The notes: generated from the sequence alone by a model not told the origin. 64,000 nucleotides of DNA from Entoloma clypeatum (GCA_963565915.1 OY751493.1:1240001-1304000); one strand, 5' to 3'. Shown: positions 44,966 through 58,616, counted from the first letter of the stretch. Made by a program: numbers and translations.

Positions 44966-46584
44966 CAGTGCCTCACAAAACTGATTCAATGTTTGCTACT
45001 TTGTGAATACCTTCAAAATAACTTTGCAAATAATGCCAATCAAAAGAAGGTATTGGTACCTGGTTAAAAGCCCTGCTTCAGGACTCTCGGAATCTGCAAT
45101 AATTATGTAATGCCCATAAAAAATGATCAATATATGATCAAATTACTCCAGGGACTCATTGAATCAGTTTTGTGAGTATGTACAATAAATACAGTATTTT
45201 ATACTTTAGTACTTGGTATTACCCCCCTTAGCTTTGATTACTGCCTCTACCCTTCTTAGCATACTTTCTATCAGGTTTTGACACACTTCTGGCTCTATAT
45301 TATTCCACACCTCTGCTGCTCTGTCCCAAATCTCCCAGACTCCCTTGGGTGGTGTTGGATATTCATTCAACTTCCTTTTAATATGAACCCAGAGGTGTTC
45401 AATAGGATTGAGGTCTGGGGACTGTGCAGGCCAATCCAGCAGAGCAATATTCTTGCTGTCCATCCATTTTTTGGCCTTCTTGGAGGTGTGCTTGGGGTCA
45501 TTGTTCTGCTGAAAAATGATCTCCTCTTCAGAGATTCCACTCTCCTCCATGCTGGGCAGCAAATTGTCCTCCAAAATGGACACATACTGATCAGCATCCA
45601 TCCTCCCCTCAACCTCTGCAAGTCTCCCCACACCTTCCCAACCCATACAACCCCAAACCATAATATTTCCTCCCCCAAACTTGACTGTGCCCTGAACCTC
45701 TCTTTCAATAAGCCCCTCACCCTTCTTTTTCCAGACCCATTCCTTGCCATCTGACCCAAACCTGTTGATTTCGGTCTCATCTGACCAAATGACCCTCTTC
45801 CAGTCCTCCACTGTCTATTCCCTGTGCTTCATAGCAAATGCCAACCGCCTCTTCCAATGTATGGTCTTTAAGAAAGGTCTTTTCTTCTTTGTTACAGCCT
45901 TGAATTCATGTTTTCTGAGAACCCTTCTCACAGTTTCTGGGGAGACAGGATTGGAGATGACAGTGTTGATGTGTTTGGTAGCCTGCACAGCATTGGAGGC
46001 TCTCCCTGAGGTGATTTGTGAAAGTATGTTTTGTGTGTTGGTGGGAGAAAGCTTGGATGGACGACCACCAGAAGAGAGATTGTGATGAGGAAGAAGATTC
46101 TGAAGCACTCTGGAGACAGTTGGTTGGCTGACACCCAGGTTAGAGGCAATATGACGAGTGGAGTGACCATTGGAGGCCAGAGAAAGAATGTTTTCCTTGT
46201 GGGAAGAGGAGATAGGGCGCATGATTAATTATGGAGGCTGTTGAGGTTGGATTCTTCTTATACAACTTTCCTTGACAACCCATCAGGGTTCTATTCAAGT
46301 TCCATCAGTAAGTCATGACAACTGGTTACCATACAACCAGTGAAGCATTTGATTCTGATAATTGCCATGGGTACTCACAAAACTGATTCAATGAGTTGCT
46401 GATTTAATTTAATCATATCTCCATGGATTCTGATCTAAATCATATGATTCCTTTATATTCTGAAAGCCCTGAAGTAGGGCTTTCAATTATATACCAAAGC
46501 TTTAATTCAATTGGTATTCTTTGCAGAGTTATCTTGAAGGTATTCAAAAAGCAACAAACATTGAATCAGTTTTGTGAGGCACTG
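44966..46584 (-). mobile_element. Tc1-like transposon copy B
   Basis: A 1,619-bp element in opposite orientation to copy A, flanked by TA (44,964-44,965 and 46,585-46,586). Both ends are full length (CAGTGCCTCACAAAACTGAT), and the internal direct repeats are present as in copy A. It inserted into the hAT-A-related fragment. Confidence 0.95.
45206..46222 (-). pseudogene. Tc1-like transposase, copy B (one nonsense codon)
   Basis: The frame is open from ATG at 46,222 down to 45,206 except for one TAG at 45,815-45,817, where copy A encodes Trp. It has the same double helix-turn-helix, WSDET, and NPIEHLW motifs as copy A. Again QQNND stands in place of QQDND at the second catalytic Asp. The total would be about 338 codons, the normal Tc1 size. 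Two copies with different disabling mutations but the same Asn suggest that the Asn was already in their common ancestor. Confidence 0.9.
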
Positions 46585-46588
46585 TATA

Positions 46589-46747
46589 CACTACTTCAAT
46601 AGATTGAAAAGTGTCTCATAAAATTAAGAGCTAGAGGGTCCTGAAGTAGGCCTTCAAAGCACATTTTGGCTTGTTTGGTGCTTCAAAGGCCTACTTTGGG
46701 ACCCTCTAGCTCTCAATTTTATGAGACACTTTTCAATCTAAGTAGTG
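46589..46747. repeat. Palindromic MITE-like element, 159 bp
   Basis: Nearly the whole element is an inverted repeat. The arms of about 65 bp start CACTACTT and include GATTGAAAAGTGTCTCATAA and GAGCTAGAGGGTCC, with a loop of about 25 bases. It lies 4 bp from Tc1 copy B. No clear target duplication was found. Confidence 0.75.
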
Positions 46748-47246
46748 GAATGTCTTATTATTATCAAGAACTACTCCCCCAAATATTTTCAGATTGTTTG
46801 AACAACTCCTCAAGAAGCTCATTTCTTCCCCCCTCCCCATTTTTCGTGTTACTCACTCATAGTCATGTGAATCAATGCCTTTTCTATGTTACTGACAGCC
46901 ATGTTTTGGCATTTCAGCACCCCAAATCCCGTCCAAAGCCTACGAAATCCTGTATCACTAAATTTTCATCCTTTCCCTCCCAGTCAATGTGGATACCTGA
47001 AAATTTTCATTTTTTTAATTTTATTATATAATAAAAAATTTATATTTAAAGTAGTTTATATATGTATGCTCGCTTTTCAAACTTTTCCTTTACAGTACTT
47101 TTCTGCGGAAGGTCTCGGAAATGCAATTAGTGTAATTTCCGGGCGATTCTGTCAAGTTGTTGAGTTATGTGCTTCCTGTTCTCTGGTGGTTTTTTCGCAC
47201 AAAATGGTCACGTGGCCAACTAGATTGAAAAAGACAGTAATCTTAA
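46748..47246. other. Non-coding stretch, nothing recognised
   Basis: AT-rich DNA between the palindromic element and the long hairpin, without a conserved frame. Confidence 0.4.
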
Positions 47247-48800
<1,554 letters not shown>

Positions 48801-48860
48801 TGGATTTGTCAGCCCCTGTAGTGATTCAGATTTAGTCCAAATCGTACTCCCACTTCCACC

Positions 48861-49772
48861 ATGAGTTTGCTTCAAGGCGTCCTGCGATCCAACGCTGCAG
48901 ACATGTCCACCCTCGAGAAAAAGCTCAAGGCGATGAATGTTATAGCTCGAACTCCCCCCAGCGTCTCAGATAAGGATGATGACGATGATGATCTCGTCAA
49001 CGTCGTGAGTTCATCCCCCCAAGCTATGATGGTCCACGGTAGATATCTTCAACTACCTCTCAACACAGGTCTCGCTTCCAGGGACGCCAGACCGCACTCG
49101 ACCATCGTCACCCATACGGGGTGCTTCATCGCGCCCACTTCGCGGACCATTGCATCTCCCATCTCGGCGGGACCCTCTCAAGGCGTTTCCTACCGAACTA
49201 TCTCAAAGAATCTTCTCCCATCTCTCGATACGCGATCTCGCAAGATGTGCATTGGTTTCCCGAAAATGGCGCAGGAGTCAAACCATCAACTATGGTAAGA
49301 CCATCTCCGGATTCAGTCTGTGCTCGGGTTCTCATCATAATCTAGTCTGGTTTCAACATTATAGAAAGGATAATTTCCGGGACGACAGTTTACCTCCTGG
49401 AAAATGGACCAAGCGCGAGTCCAAACAGGACTGGGTGAGCTTTGACTGTCATCGTCATATATGCAGCTTACGTTCCTCTAGCGCGTAACGCATATACGTT
49501 CCTTCAGTGACCGATCACCAAAACATACCGGTTTTTCTCGAACTTCAGGATACACTTCTCCGTCACTTTCTGCATCCGGCACCCACACACCTCGCGAACT
49601 GAAGGAAGAGCAGTGGAGATTAGAAGCAGAAACGTCGTTGAAACCCGGAAAGGCAGAGATGCGAAGCATGTACAAGGAACTCGGTGGTCGCAAATCCAAA
49701 GGCAAGACAAAATTGGCAAGTTCTGGAATTAGGGATCGGGGTGGTTGGACAGAAGGGAATTCAGACTGGTGA
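48861..49772 (+). CDS. F-box protein
   Basis: Four exons (48,861-49,004; 49,069-49,294; 49,346-49,434; 49,482-49,772) give 249 residues. A Ser/Pro/Arg-rich N-terminus with an acidic run (DDDDDD) precedes a clear F-box at about residues 82-122 (DPLKAFPTELSQRIFSHL, CALVSRKWRR). The segment WFQHYRKDNFRDDSLPPGKW follows and the tail ends in a basic GGRKSKGKTK and a Trp-rich end. F-box proteins join substrates to SCF ubiquitin ligases through Skp1. The substrate is unknown because no WD40 or LRR repeats follow. I know similar RKDNFR-containing fungal F-box proteins but give no name. Spacing to DPM1 is 60 bp. Confidence 0.85.
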
Positions 49773-49970
49773 GCATAATCACAGTCACCTCCTATAGTCT
49801 TCAAGACTAGTGTAACGCGTCTTAGAATCTATATTATGGATCTCGTACCTATATACGTAGGACAATGTACCTGTATGTACAAGGACTATATATGTAGGTT
49901 AGTAAGCTCAAAGCTGAATTGTGGATCTCTCTTCACATTTCGACAATCAGTAAACTTCATCCTCCTTTTC

Positions 49971-50913
49971 ATGGATGGAATCAAGCGACCGTTGATCTCG
50001 TACGAAGATATAACTCTGCCATATGGTACAAACCACCTGTCTTCCTCGCCTTCACGTTCTTCCAACCCTCCTGCCAAAAAACGAAAGTGGAATAAGCCAA
50101 AAATATGGCGGGGCAACAGCTCTGAAAACCCTACCAACGGAAATCCGAAAAATACACTACCAAGCAGTCAGTTGGAGGCAGAGCAAGGCATTATGGAGGT
50201 TGGGGAAGAAAGTCGCGACCTGACTTATGACGAGATCTGGGACGACTCTGCACTCATCAATGCATGGAATGCTGCCACAGAGGAATATGAGGCCTATAAC
50301 GGCCCAGACAAGGGATGGAAGAGGGAACCAGTCCACAAATCACCACTGTATGTAGATGACCTGCTTTGTTCTCTGCATCTCACTCAACCATGTATTACAG
50401 ATGGTATAACATACCCCCTACGTCCTCGAATATTTCTGCGAAACCTACTGAACAGACTGCTATCGAAACTACTCTACTGTCGTTTTCGACCAACGACGAG
50501 GAAGCCGATTCGCAGCCCTTTAATTTCGATTCTTTTGTACCCTCGCATGACCCATCTTTGGAGGTTCCACACCTGCCTACTGTTCCAGATGTCGGTTCCG
50601 CCTCACGCCGACTTCCGGGCCCGCCCGAAATCATAGCGAGTCAAGACGAAGCCTTCACCCGTGCACTAGGCGCCATGTATTGGGGCGGTTATTGGACTGC
50701 TGTCTATCATGTGAGCTCTGTCCTTCATTATTATTCATTCGTGGACTGATTGGCATATCATGCCGACGCTCGCCTAAGTATCAACGTCGAGTGGCCTCGC
50801 AGCAAGGTCCGATGTCCAACATAGAGCTCAATGGCGAGGAAGAGGGAGGAGAGGAAGGCGAAACAGAAAGCGAGGACATGGAGGAAGAACGGTTTGTTGC
50901 AACGCAGCGGTGA
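49971..50913 (+). CDS. SMN1: Survival motor neuron (SMN) homologue
   Basis: Three exons (49,971-50,347; 50,401-50,710; 50,779-50,913) give 273 residues. Residues 84-110 (LTYDEIWDDSALINAWNAA) match the Gemin2-binding helix of SMN. Residues about 209-229 (ALGAMYWGGYWTAVYH) match the C-terminal YG box used for oligomerisation. No Tudor domain is seen between them; the linker is acidic and Pro/Ser-rich, as in fission yeast Smn1. After the YG box there is an acidic tail of about 44 residues (EEEGGEEGETESED) encoded by a separate exon, which is unusual because SMN normally ends near the YG box. SMN loads Sm rings on spliceosomal snRNAs, fitting an intron-rich genome. The gene converges on NUP93 with 61 bp between stops. 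Confidence 0.9.
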
Positions 50914-50974
50914 TTCTTATGGTTTTATTTGTCCAACATAGTATGAGACGTAGAGCAAATACAGGATACTTACA

Positions 50975-53900
50975 TCAAAGCGCAATCTCCACATCCAACC
51001 TGGCAAGATATGAGTATACATCCGGGGACATACGATACTTCAGTATTCCTGCAAAAATTATGAGTGACCTCGATTTTCGACGTATTGCTTGGAGAGTCTA
51101 TGAAAGACTTTAAGCCCTGTGTTTGGTGAGAAAGCTGCACTCGACTCACCATCTGCCGTGTGGTTTCGGGCACGATGGATGACTTGACTTTTTGATGCAC
51201 ACCTGCCAGGGCATCCATAGTCAGAGTGAGATATGTCTGCAGGTTTCGCTGGAGCGATTCATGAAGATCTTTGAATTCTTCCGCCCGCCGCGTTATTTTA
51301 GCCACATCCCCGCTTAGTGGAATGAGTTCGGTTGATTCCATTATCTGTAAAATAAGAGAACTAATATTAAGCGTCATCTGCGAACAGGATTCATGAAGGC
51401 TCACATCAACTGTGACCTCGGGTTTGCCTGCCGCATTTGCCTCCAATGCCTCTCGTATCCGTAGCAACCTGACAACAGCGTCTCGATCCTTGCCAACCGC
51501 TCGATTCGTTCGCTCATAATGCCTCAAAATATCAACAGCAGTCCTTTCTAGCGAGCGATCCTTCTCGTCGAGACTGGGTTTGGAGATCGTCTTGCTCAAT
51601 GCTTGCGCAAGGCAGGACGTCACCGTCGTGTATTGTCCGGCCAGGTTGTATAACTTGATTGCCTCGGCAATTCGGTCGTTCTGTTCACAGTGCTGTGCAG
51701 CGCGGACCAGAATCTGCTCGTTGAACTGCCTACTATCTTGCAGATGCAAGAGTCTGGCGCCTTGTTCGATCACACCGCTCTGCAATTTTGAAACTGTCAA
51801 AAAAATTCCATAAAGGTGTCTCGTTGAAGACTCACAAATCTCGACCCGTCCTGCCTGTAGCCGCCGACGAGCTCTTCCCAACTCGGGCCACCGTTGCTTA
51901 GGACAATAATCCTCCTCACTTGTTCCCATGCAATTTCGACCTGTTCCTTTCCCACTTCACCTTGATCAGCCGCCAGGCCCACGCAGTATACATACTGGAG
52001 ACCCTCCTTGGCATCCATTTTAACAAACTGACGCACGTAACGCCATATTAATGTGGATACACTAAGCGCAGGCGGAGAAACAGGCGATAAGGATACTAAG
52101 GCGTTACATGAGATTAGTCTTGGAGTAAAAAAAACAAATACTTACGAGGTGTCATGTCCGAAGTTTCCGCACGAGAGGGAACGCGAAGCAACCCGTGATA
52201 TAGAAGGGCAATCGCTAGATGAACGGCCTCAATCTCAGTTTCTTGATGCTCCCACAACGCTGCGACGGCCTGTCAAGACTTGAATATTGATGAATGACAG
52301 AAATACCCGTAAGTTACATACCCTCTCAAACTGCCCACACATTAATAGAACGCCGGCCCAAACACCTCTCTTGGAACCTTGTTGGTTTGGTATACCATCG
52401 AAGTGACGTTCTCCATATCCTAGCAAAACCTCCGCCAGGGCTCGAAGACCACCATCTTCATCTTCGTCAACCTGGATACATGTCAGGAAACCGACAGGGT
52501 GATCCTTTCAACATCAACTAACCATCGCAAGTTGGAACCACAGCCAGTCTTCGGTTGTCGTCGTCACTTGTGGCACGCTCCTTCTCGATGGCTCCAGGCG
52601 ACCCATTAACTTGTACAGCGCTAATTTGAATGGATCGACTGTTGCCGAATGAAGCATTTGAGCATTGTAAACGGCTTGTAATTGGTCCCGGTATGGTTTA
52701 GGTAACCTGCAAAAGCAAAAGGACAGCTCGCGACTTCACAAGTCCACAAGAACAAGTAGACGCACTTGCGATCAGGTGACTCGATCCAAGTTTTGAATGT
52801 ATTGACAAAGCTAGGTTCCCGATGTTGAATGGCCTGTTGAAATTGCAAGGCTTCTTCGGCAGCCTCTTTAACGTGTCCTGTCCGGACAAGGTAGTACAGC
52901 CGAGCCCACAGAGGTTGCCCCGCAACCAGCTGATACACTGTCAGCATGGCCAAACTCAGATACGTTTAACGTACCTCGATTCGGTCCTCCCATTCGCCAT
53001 TTCTGTAATATCGCACAAATAAAAACGCTCGAACCTTGTTGGCGATGCTGGGGTCGCCGCCGAGTCGTGCTTCTGCGGGTCTTGCCTGGACGGTACGTTC
53101 AAGAACATCCCAATATTGCTCTTCTAGAGCCTCTCTTGCACCCCTCGCGATCTGCCGCCTTAGGCTGTTCGCATCGCGCGATTCAGGATCACCGAGGTAA
53201 ACGCGGGCGTATTTGCGTTCGAAAAGCGAAGCATTCAAGATATGAGCACCAGCATGTTCCAGGGAGGGTAAAGCGGGTGGCTCGGCTGTGATCTTGGCTA
53301 GGACATGGAAATTTTGAGTGATTTGTATGGATTTTAACTGGACACCGTTAGCATGAAGAAAGCATGGAAGATGAAGCACATACGTCCGAAGCAACAGAGG
53401 CTGAAGCGGGAATGAGAGAGTGGACTATGGGGTATGATGTCCCACGGAGTCGCGCAGAATTCAATTCGCTAATGACACGATCGTAAGCCATCATTTTGCT
53501 TTGCATCTGTAGGGTGAGACTAGGAGAAGCACTTGACTAGACCACCGGTCAGCTTTGTACGAAAAAAAAGGAAAGGGGAAGAGATTTGCCATGAGAGCGC
53601 TGTTTCCACCTGTGCTCTTTTTCGGTGCAGCCAAGGCGCGATTGTCACCAGTAACACGACCGCCTAGTTCCTCAAAGACGCGTTTCTTCTTGGCCTCCCA
53701 GTCGCGGTGACTCTTCTCCTCCAAGACGCGGTAAAAGTCTTCCTGGGTCTCCTTCCTTCCCTCCTCTATGGTGGAAATGAGATTTTGTTCGTGTGCGTGA
53801 CGAAGATAACCGGCCACATCGGTGTCTTGCAAGGGCTGCAAGGGAGAGAAGGTGGTGGATGTGTTGAGATGGGCGATGGAATTGGAGAGTGCTGGTGCGT

Positions 53901-54143
53901 CGACATGACCCTGAGCGAGAAGATAGTTACTGCAATAAAGAACTCAGCAGATGCATGGTGCCCTGAGGAACGAACTCACGCGCGGTCGGTGTCGGTAGGA
54001 GCGGCAGGTTGGCGGGAGACGAGACGACGAGACTGGGCCTCGACCTGGTCCAAGGACAGATGAATCGACGGCAACTCTGGTCTCGACAGGTGCGATGTCA
54101 GGTTCTTCGACGCCGTTAGCAGTGCAGAGAGGTCGGAGGGCAT
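50975..54143 (-). CDS. NIC96: Nucleoporin NUP93/NIC96, inner ring scaffold
   Basis: Twelve exons on the minus strand (first 53,980-54,143, last 50,975-51,097) join in phase into 854 residues, the normal size for Nic96/Nup93. The N-terminus has the conserved SALLTASKNLTSHL and LDQVEAQSRRL helices. TPLQDTDV-like and GYLRHAHEQNLISTIEEGRK segments and a long alpha-solenoid follow. The protein ends KYRMSPDVYSYLARLDVEIAL. It anchors the Nsp1 complex in the nuclear pore. The intron between exons 2 and 3 (53,507-53,589) appears to start with GC instead of GT. All other introns are 45-60 bp GT-AG. The start codon lies 45 bp from that of ARP5 on the other strand. Confidence 0.95.
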
Positions 54144-54188
54144 GGCGAGAACGGCGGTCACACAACAAGTCACGGTGACCACTGACTG
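54144..54188. promoter_or_regulatory. 45-bp divergent promoter region of NUP93 and ARP5
   Basis: Only 45 bases separate the two start codons. The sequence (GGCGAGAACGGCGGTCACAC and on) has no TATA box. Unless the start codons are further inside, the 5' UTRs must overlap or each core promoter must lie within the neighbour's transcribed region. Confidence 0.6.
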
Positions 54189-57049
54189 ATGTGCGAGGAC
54201 AACATTACCCATCTGCCAGCGCCGACTCTACCATCGCTTCCCTCGCCAGTCGAGTTGTACGACGAGCATCGTGATGCATACACGCCGATCATCATCGACA
54301 ACGGCTCTACTACTCTCCGCTGGGGCTTTGCCACCAGCTCAGTCCCTCGCACGGCCCTAAACGCGGTCGCAAGGTATAAGGAGCGCAGGAGCAACAAGCC
54401 TCTATTGCTCTTTGGAGATGGCATCGAAGTAGAGAGCGGCGCGAAAGCACAAGCAAAAACGCCTTGGGAAGGCGATGTGCTTCTAAATTTCGACGCGTTG
54501 GTGTGTCGCGCAGCACCCATCGCGATTATTATGGCTCATCTCTTATTCGAGGGGTAGGAAAATGCCTTGGATTATGCCTTCGTCAATCTCGGAATCGACA
54601 CGCCGTCCGTCAACCATCCAATTTTGATGACGGAAAGATTGTGCTCACCTTTGCATTCTCGGGCCTGTAAGTGTGTCTGATACATCTCTGTCTAAACCTT
54701 GTCATCTTATCACTTTTACAGTAACCTCCGAACTTATGTTCGAACAGTATTCGATCCCCTCCTTGGCATATTGTGTTGATGGGATCATGTCCTTCTACCA
54801 CAACAATTTCACATGCCCATTCTCTTCAAGCGGCCTCGTCTTGTCATTCAATGCGGCTTCAACGTCAATCATTCCTGTCCTGGATGGTAAGGGTATTTTG
54901 AGCCATGCCCAACGGTTGGTTCCCAAAATTTGTAATATCCTACCGATGAATGATTTTGATGACACAGAATACCGTGGGGTGGCTCCCAGTCTACGGAATA
55001 CCTCCTCAAGCTAATTCAGTTAAAATACTCAAACTTTCCAACACGCGTCACTCCAGCTCAATCAAACGTAATCTTCTTTGCTTGCATGACTGCAGTTATT
55101 TTGCTCATTGCAAAGCTCCCATACGATAGTGGATGTTGCAGAATTTTTGCGAATTTGCGACCGATTACACCGCAGTCTTGCGCAGTCTCAGAAACCCTCT
55201 CAAACTTCGTGAAAGTGAACGTATCGTACAATTCCCGTTTCTGCCGTCGACCGCGGGCGAGAAAACAGAGGAGGAATTGACTAGGCTTGCAGAAAAGAGG
55301 AAAGAACAAGGGAAGAAACTCCAAGAAATAGCCGCGAAAACGAGGATGGAAAAGGTGCGTCGCACATATCTGCACTCATCTGGTTCTATTTCATTATTGG
55401 TTCAGCTCGTACAAAAAGAAAACGACCTACAGTATCTGTTGAATCTTCGAGACGATCGAGAAAATTGTTCAAAGCGAGGCTGGCTGGTACTTCTATCAAT
55501 CGTCGGATTAATGTCGTATTCCTTACCAAATTGTAGACAAAATTGCAAGAGGAAGGGTTTGATGATGACGCTGCGTTGGATGAGGCCATCAAAAACCTTG
55601 AAAATGCTTTGAGAAAAGCAAGGAAAAAAGAAGCGGATGTCACCGACGAGATTTCGGTATGATTCATTCTAGAATATACGCCTGGTGATCGTAACATCTT
55701 TCCAGGAAGAGCCGTCCTTTCCGCTGCTCGATATACCTGATGCAGACGTTCGTCAAATAACCTTGCCACTCGACATATGCTGAGAACTCCCTTAAATAGC
55801 TAGATGAGGAAGGCTTGAAAGAGAAGAAGAAGCAAAAGTTACTCAAAGCTGGCTTTGAAGCCCGGGCTCGCGCTCGACGTGAAAAAGAGCGTGACAAGGC
55901 AGAAAAAGAGCAAGAAGAAAAGAGGGACGAAGAAGAGAGAGAAGTAGACCTCAGTGGGTGGTCCCAGAAGATGAGGCAGGAGCAAGAGGTTCGTCCTCTA
56001 CCTTTCTCGCAAGCATACCATTCTCAAGTTTGGAGTTTGGATAGGCGTTGATGTACAAAATCAAGGATCGAGCGCGACGCAAAGCTGCCTTGGGTGACCG
56101 AAAAAGTGCTGCAGCCCAGGCGCGGATGAAAAGTATCGCGAACCTTGCATCAGATGACCGTGTTTCCAAGAAGAAAAGAAAAGGTGGCAATGGTTGGTCT
56201 TTCCAGGCCCTCTGCCTTTTCCCCAAGTAATTTGCAGCAGAGGATATGTTTGGCGCTGATGATGCCGATTGGGCGATATATCGCAAAATTGTGAGGGTTC
56301 AACGTCATTCCCATCCCAAAGTCTGAAGAAGAGATAGAATGCCGCAAATGCGTCTTCAGATGAAGAAGAGGATATGGAACGACTAGCAGTCGTCGAATCA
56401 AAACTACTAGCATACGATCCAACGTTCACAACACAACAAACCCATGCTTCTCTTGCGAGTCAACGCTCTGCACTGATTTCGGCATTCCGGCCATTATACG
56501 AGGAGACCGATGTTGAGGGTATGTTTGAAGGTCTTCGAGATAAACGACTCTACTAATTCTCCCGACAGGAAAAGCGCGAATCCATTTAAATGTTGAACGG
56601 TGGAGAGTATGTGAAGCGTACTTCTCCCCAAGCATGGCTGGGGTTGATTCAGCGGGGCTTGGGGAAGTCATTCAAAACATTCTTGCCCGTTTTCCGGACT
56701 CGGACAAATCCCGCCTTGCTAAGGTTCGTGTTAAGCTAGCTTTCGTGACAGCTCAGTTCCGCCCATCATCCTCCCTTAGAATGTATTTTTGACCGGGACA
56801 CCATCGCTGTTGCCAGGACTTGTACCGCGCCTTCAGGTTACTTTACGTCCAAACCTTCCGACAGAAATGCCGATCGAGATTGTGCTCGCGAATAATGTGT
56901 CTCTTGATGCTTGGAAGGGAATGGCAAAATTCAGCCTAACACAAGAGTTCACCCAGGTTGGACTTACACGCCAAGACTATGAAGAATACGGAAGCGAGAG
57001 GGTTAAAATGTGGTGGGGAGGGAATTGGAATGGAGCCTCAATTGCTTGA
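54189..57049 (+). CDS. ARP5: Actin-related protein 5, INO80 complex subunit
   Basis: Fourteen exons (first 54,189-54,500, last 56,780-57,049) join in phase into 725 residues. The N-terminus has the actin fold (TPIIIDNGSTTLRWGFA; TPWEGDVLLNFDALENALDY). ARP5-specific sequence follows: FEQYSIPSLAYCVDG and RIPWGGSQSTEYLLKLIQ. A long charged helical insertion (about residues 370-530, Lys/Glu/Arg repeats) binds Ies6 and nucleosomes in known ARP5. The actin fold closes with WRVCEAYFSPSMAGVDSAGL and WGGNWNGAS. In INO80 it couples ATP hydrolysis to nucleosome sliding. The gene is convergent with the Rab gene, 192 bp between stops. All introns are 45-62 bp. Confidence 0.96.
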
Positions 57050-57241
57050 CACATTTCGGGAACCAGTCACCCTAAGCAACTTGGCTTCTATCCACCGGGA
57101 ATGTATTATTGTGCAATATAACAGACTTAGTAAGTTGCAAAGATGGACAGCGTGCGTGTGGACGCGGATGTGGATGTTGTTGAATGTGATCAGAGTACAA
57201 GATGCAGTTACAACAAGCAGCAATCACTCCGGAACCCATCA

Positions 57242-58132
57242 TTAACAGCAGCCTACCGATGCTTGTGGGGTCGGTGAAGTTACCTTGACCGATCCGTCTT
57301 TCGTCGAGACCCCTTGAGCAGTTCCTGCTTCTGCTTGTGAGTCAATCAAGCGGGTCTTAATATCTCTGAGAATTGCCACCGTCAGTTCATGTTGGCGACG
57401 ATAGGAACGGAGGAAAAGCACCGCGCCAGGGTGAAGAAAGCCTCCTCGACGCCTTCATTGATCTTTGCTGAGGTCTCCATGAATTTGATGCCCAATTCCT
57501 CAGCGAGCTGACGTCCTTGCTCCTCGGTCACAGCCTTTTTATCTGTCCAATCCGATTTGTTGCCTATGAGAATCTTATTGACCCCGTCAGAGGCGTGCTG
57601 TTCTATGTTTTGATGCCAAGTTCGGATATCTGTCAAATGGTTTAGACACTCACTTACAAAACAGAACAAAAGTGACGCACTATTGAATGAGCGTTCATCA
57701 GTAACATCATACACCAGCAAGATACCCATAGCCCCACGATAATAGGCCGTCGTTATCGTTCTAAATCGTTCCTGTCCAGCAGTGTCCCACTGAACCAAGT
57801 TAGGCATACTTGCGCCGCAAATAATGAGAAACTCCCCACAATTTGCAGCTTGATGCGCTTCCCATCAAGTTCGATGGTGCGTATCTTGAAATCGATGCCG
57901 ATTGTGGTTATAAACGATGGGGTCCATGCATCGTCACAGAAGCGTAAGAGGAGACACGATTTCCCGACACCTTGGCATTAGTTGTGAGTGATCCTCGAGC
58001 TCATACCATGGGAAAATTTTACCAGAATCTCCAATAAGGAGGAGCTCAAAGGCGATGAGCTCGAACGACCCGTCGTCTGCTGCGCAGGGTTGAACTCACC
58101 TTAATGAGGAAGTCGTAGTGCGGGGGAGGCAT
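57242..58132 (-). CDS. SEC4: Rab GTPase of the Sec4/Ypt2/Rab8 group
   Basis: Six exons on the minus strand (58,100-58,132; 58,023-58,044; 57,840-57,970; 57,681-57,789; 57,422-57,629; 57,242-57,365) give 208 residues. The G-boxes are complete: GDSGVGKS, switch [37 protein letters not shown]. The C-terminus is GCC for double geranylgeranylation. The effector region and [16 protein letters not shown] are those of Rab8/Sec4 rather than Ypt1 or Ypt7. The protein steers post-Golgi secretory vesicles to the plasma membrane. Exon 2 is only 22 nt and the P-loop is split by an intron after GDSG. Confidence 0.93.
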
Positions 58133-58616
58133 AATGAGACCTATCATCGATGAACATGAAAAGAGTCAATTGCCAGACAGTTCATGAGGATGGGCTTCAC
58201 ACCTTTGGAATCAAGTTCAGTGGAGCTTCAAAGCTTCGTGGGTTGCAGCAACGATGCGCAATCCCACGTTTGGTCACGTGTAGGTATGATTCCATGATCC
58301 TTTCCAAGTTTCACTGCTGCTCCAAGAGTGTCAGACTGCAGGTCTGGCTAACTATACTATCCCTAGACTATATTGTCCTCGATTTACCTGGCTCGGCTAC
58401 TCAATACCCATTATGCGTGGTGGCGCCAGTCACGGTGGTATATTTAGGCTTTGCGGATAGTTCATCAAGGTCACACCTTTCTTTTCTGTCAAGAAGCCCA
58501 CCACAAGCGCCCACTGCGGCACGCGTGCAAACAGATTTCCACAGCCTTCCATTGTTCCATCCTCGCCCATATAACACGCCTGTGATTCGAGTGGCGAAGA
58601 TCTACAACCCTCCGTC
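58133..58616. other. Divergent intergenic region SEC4 / helicase
   Basis: This 484-bp gap lies between two divergent start codons and should hold both promoters. A short open frame covers part of it but has no conserved features. No RNA gene was recognised. Confidence 0.5.

Noticed and set aside
55086..57245. Minus-strand and short plus frames within ARP5
   Set aside because: They shadow ARP5 exons and introns; the ARP5 reading is continuous through 14 exons.
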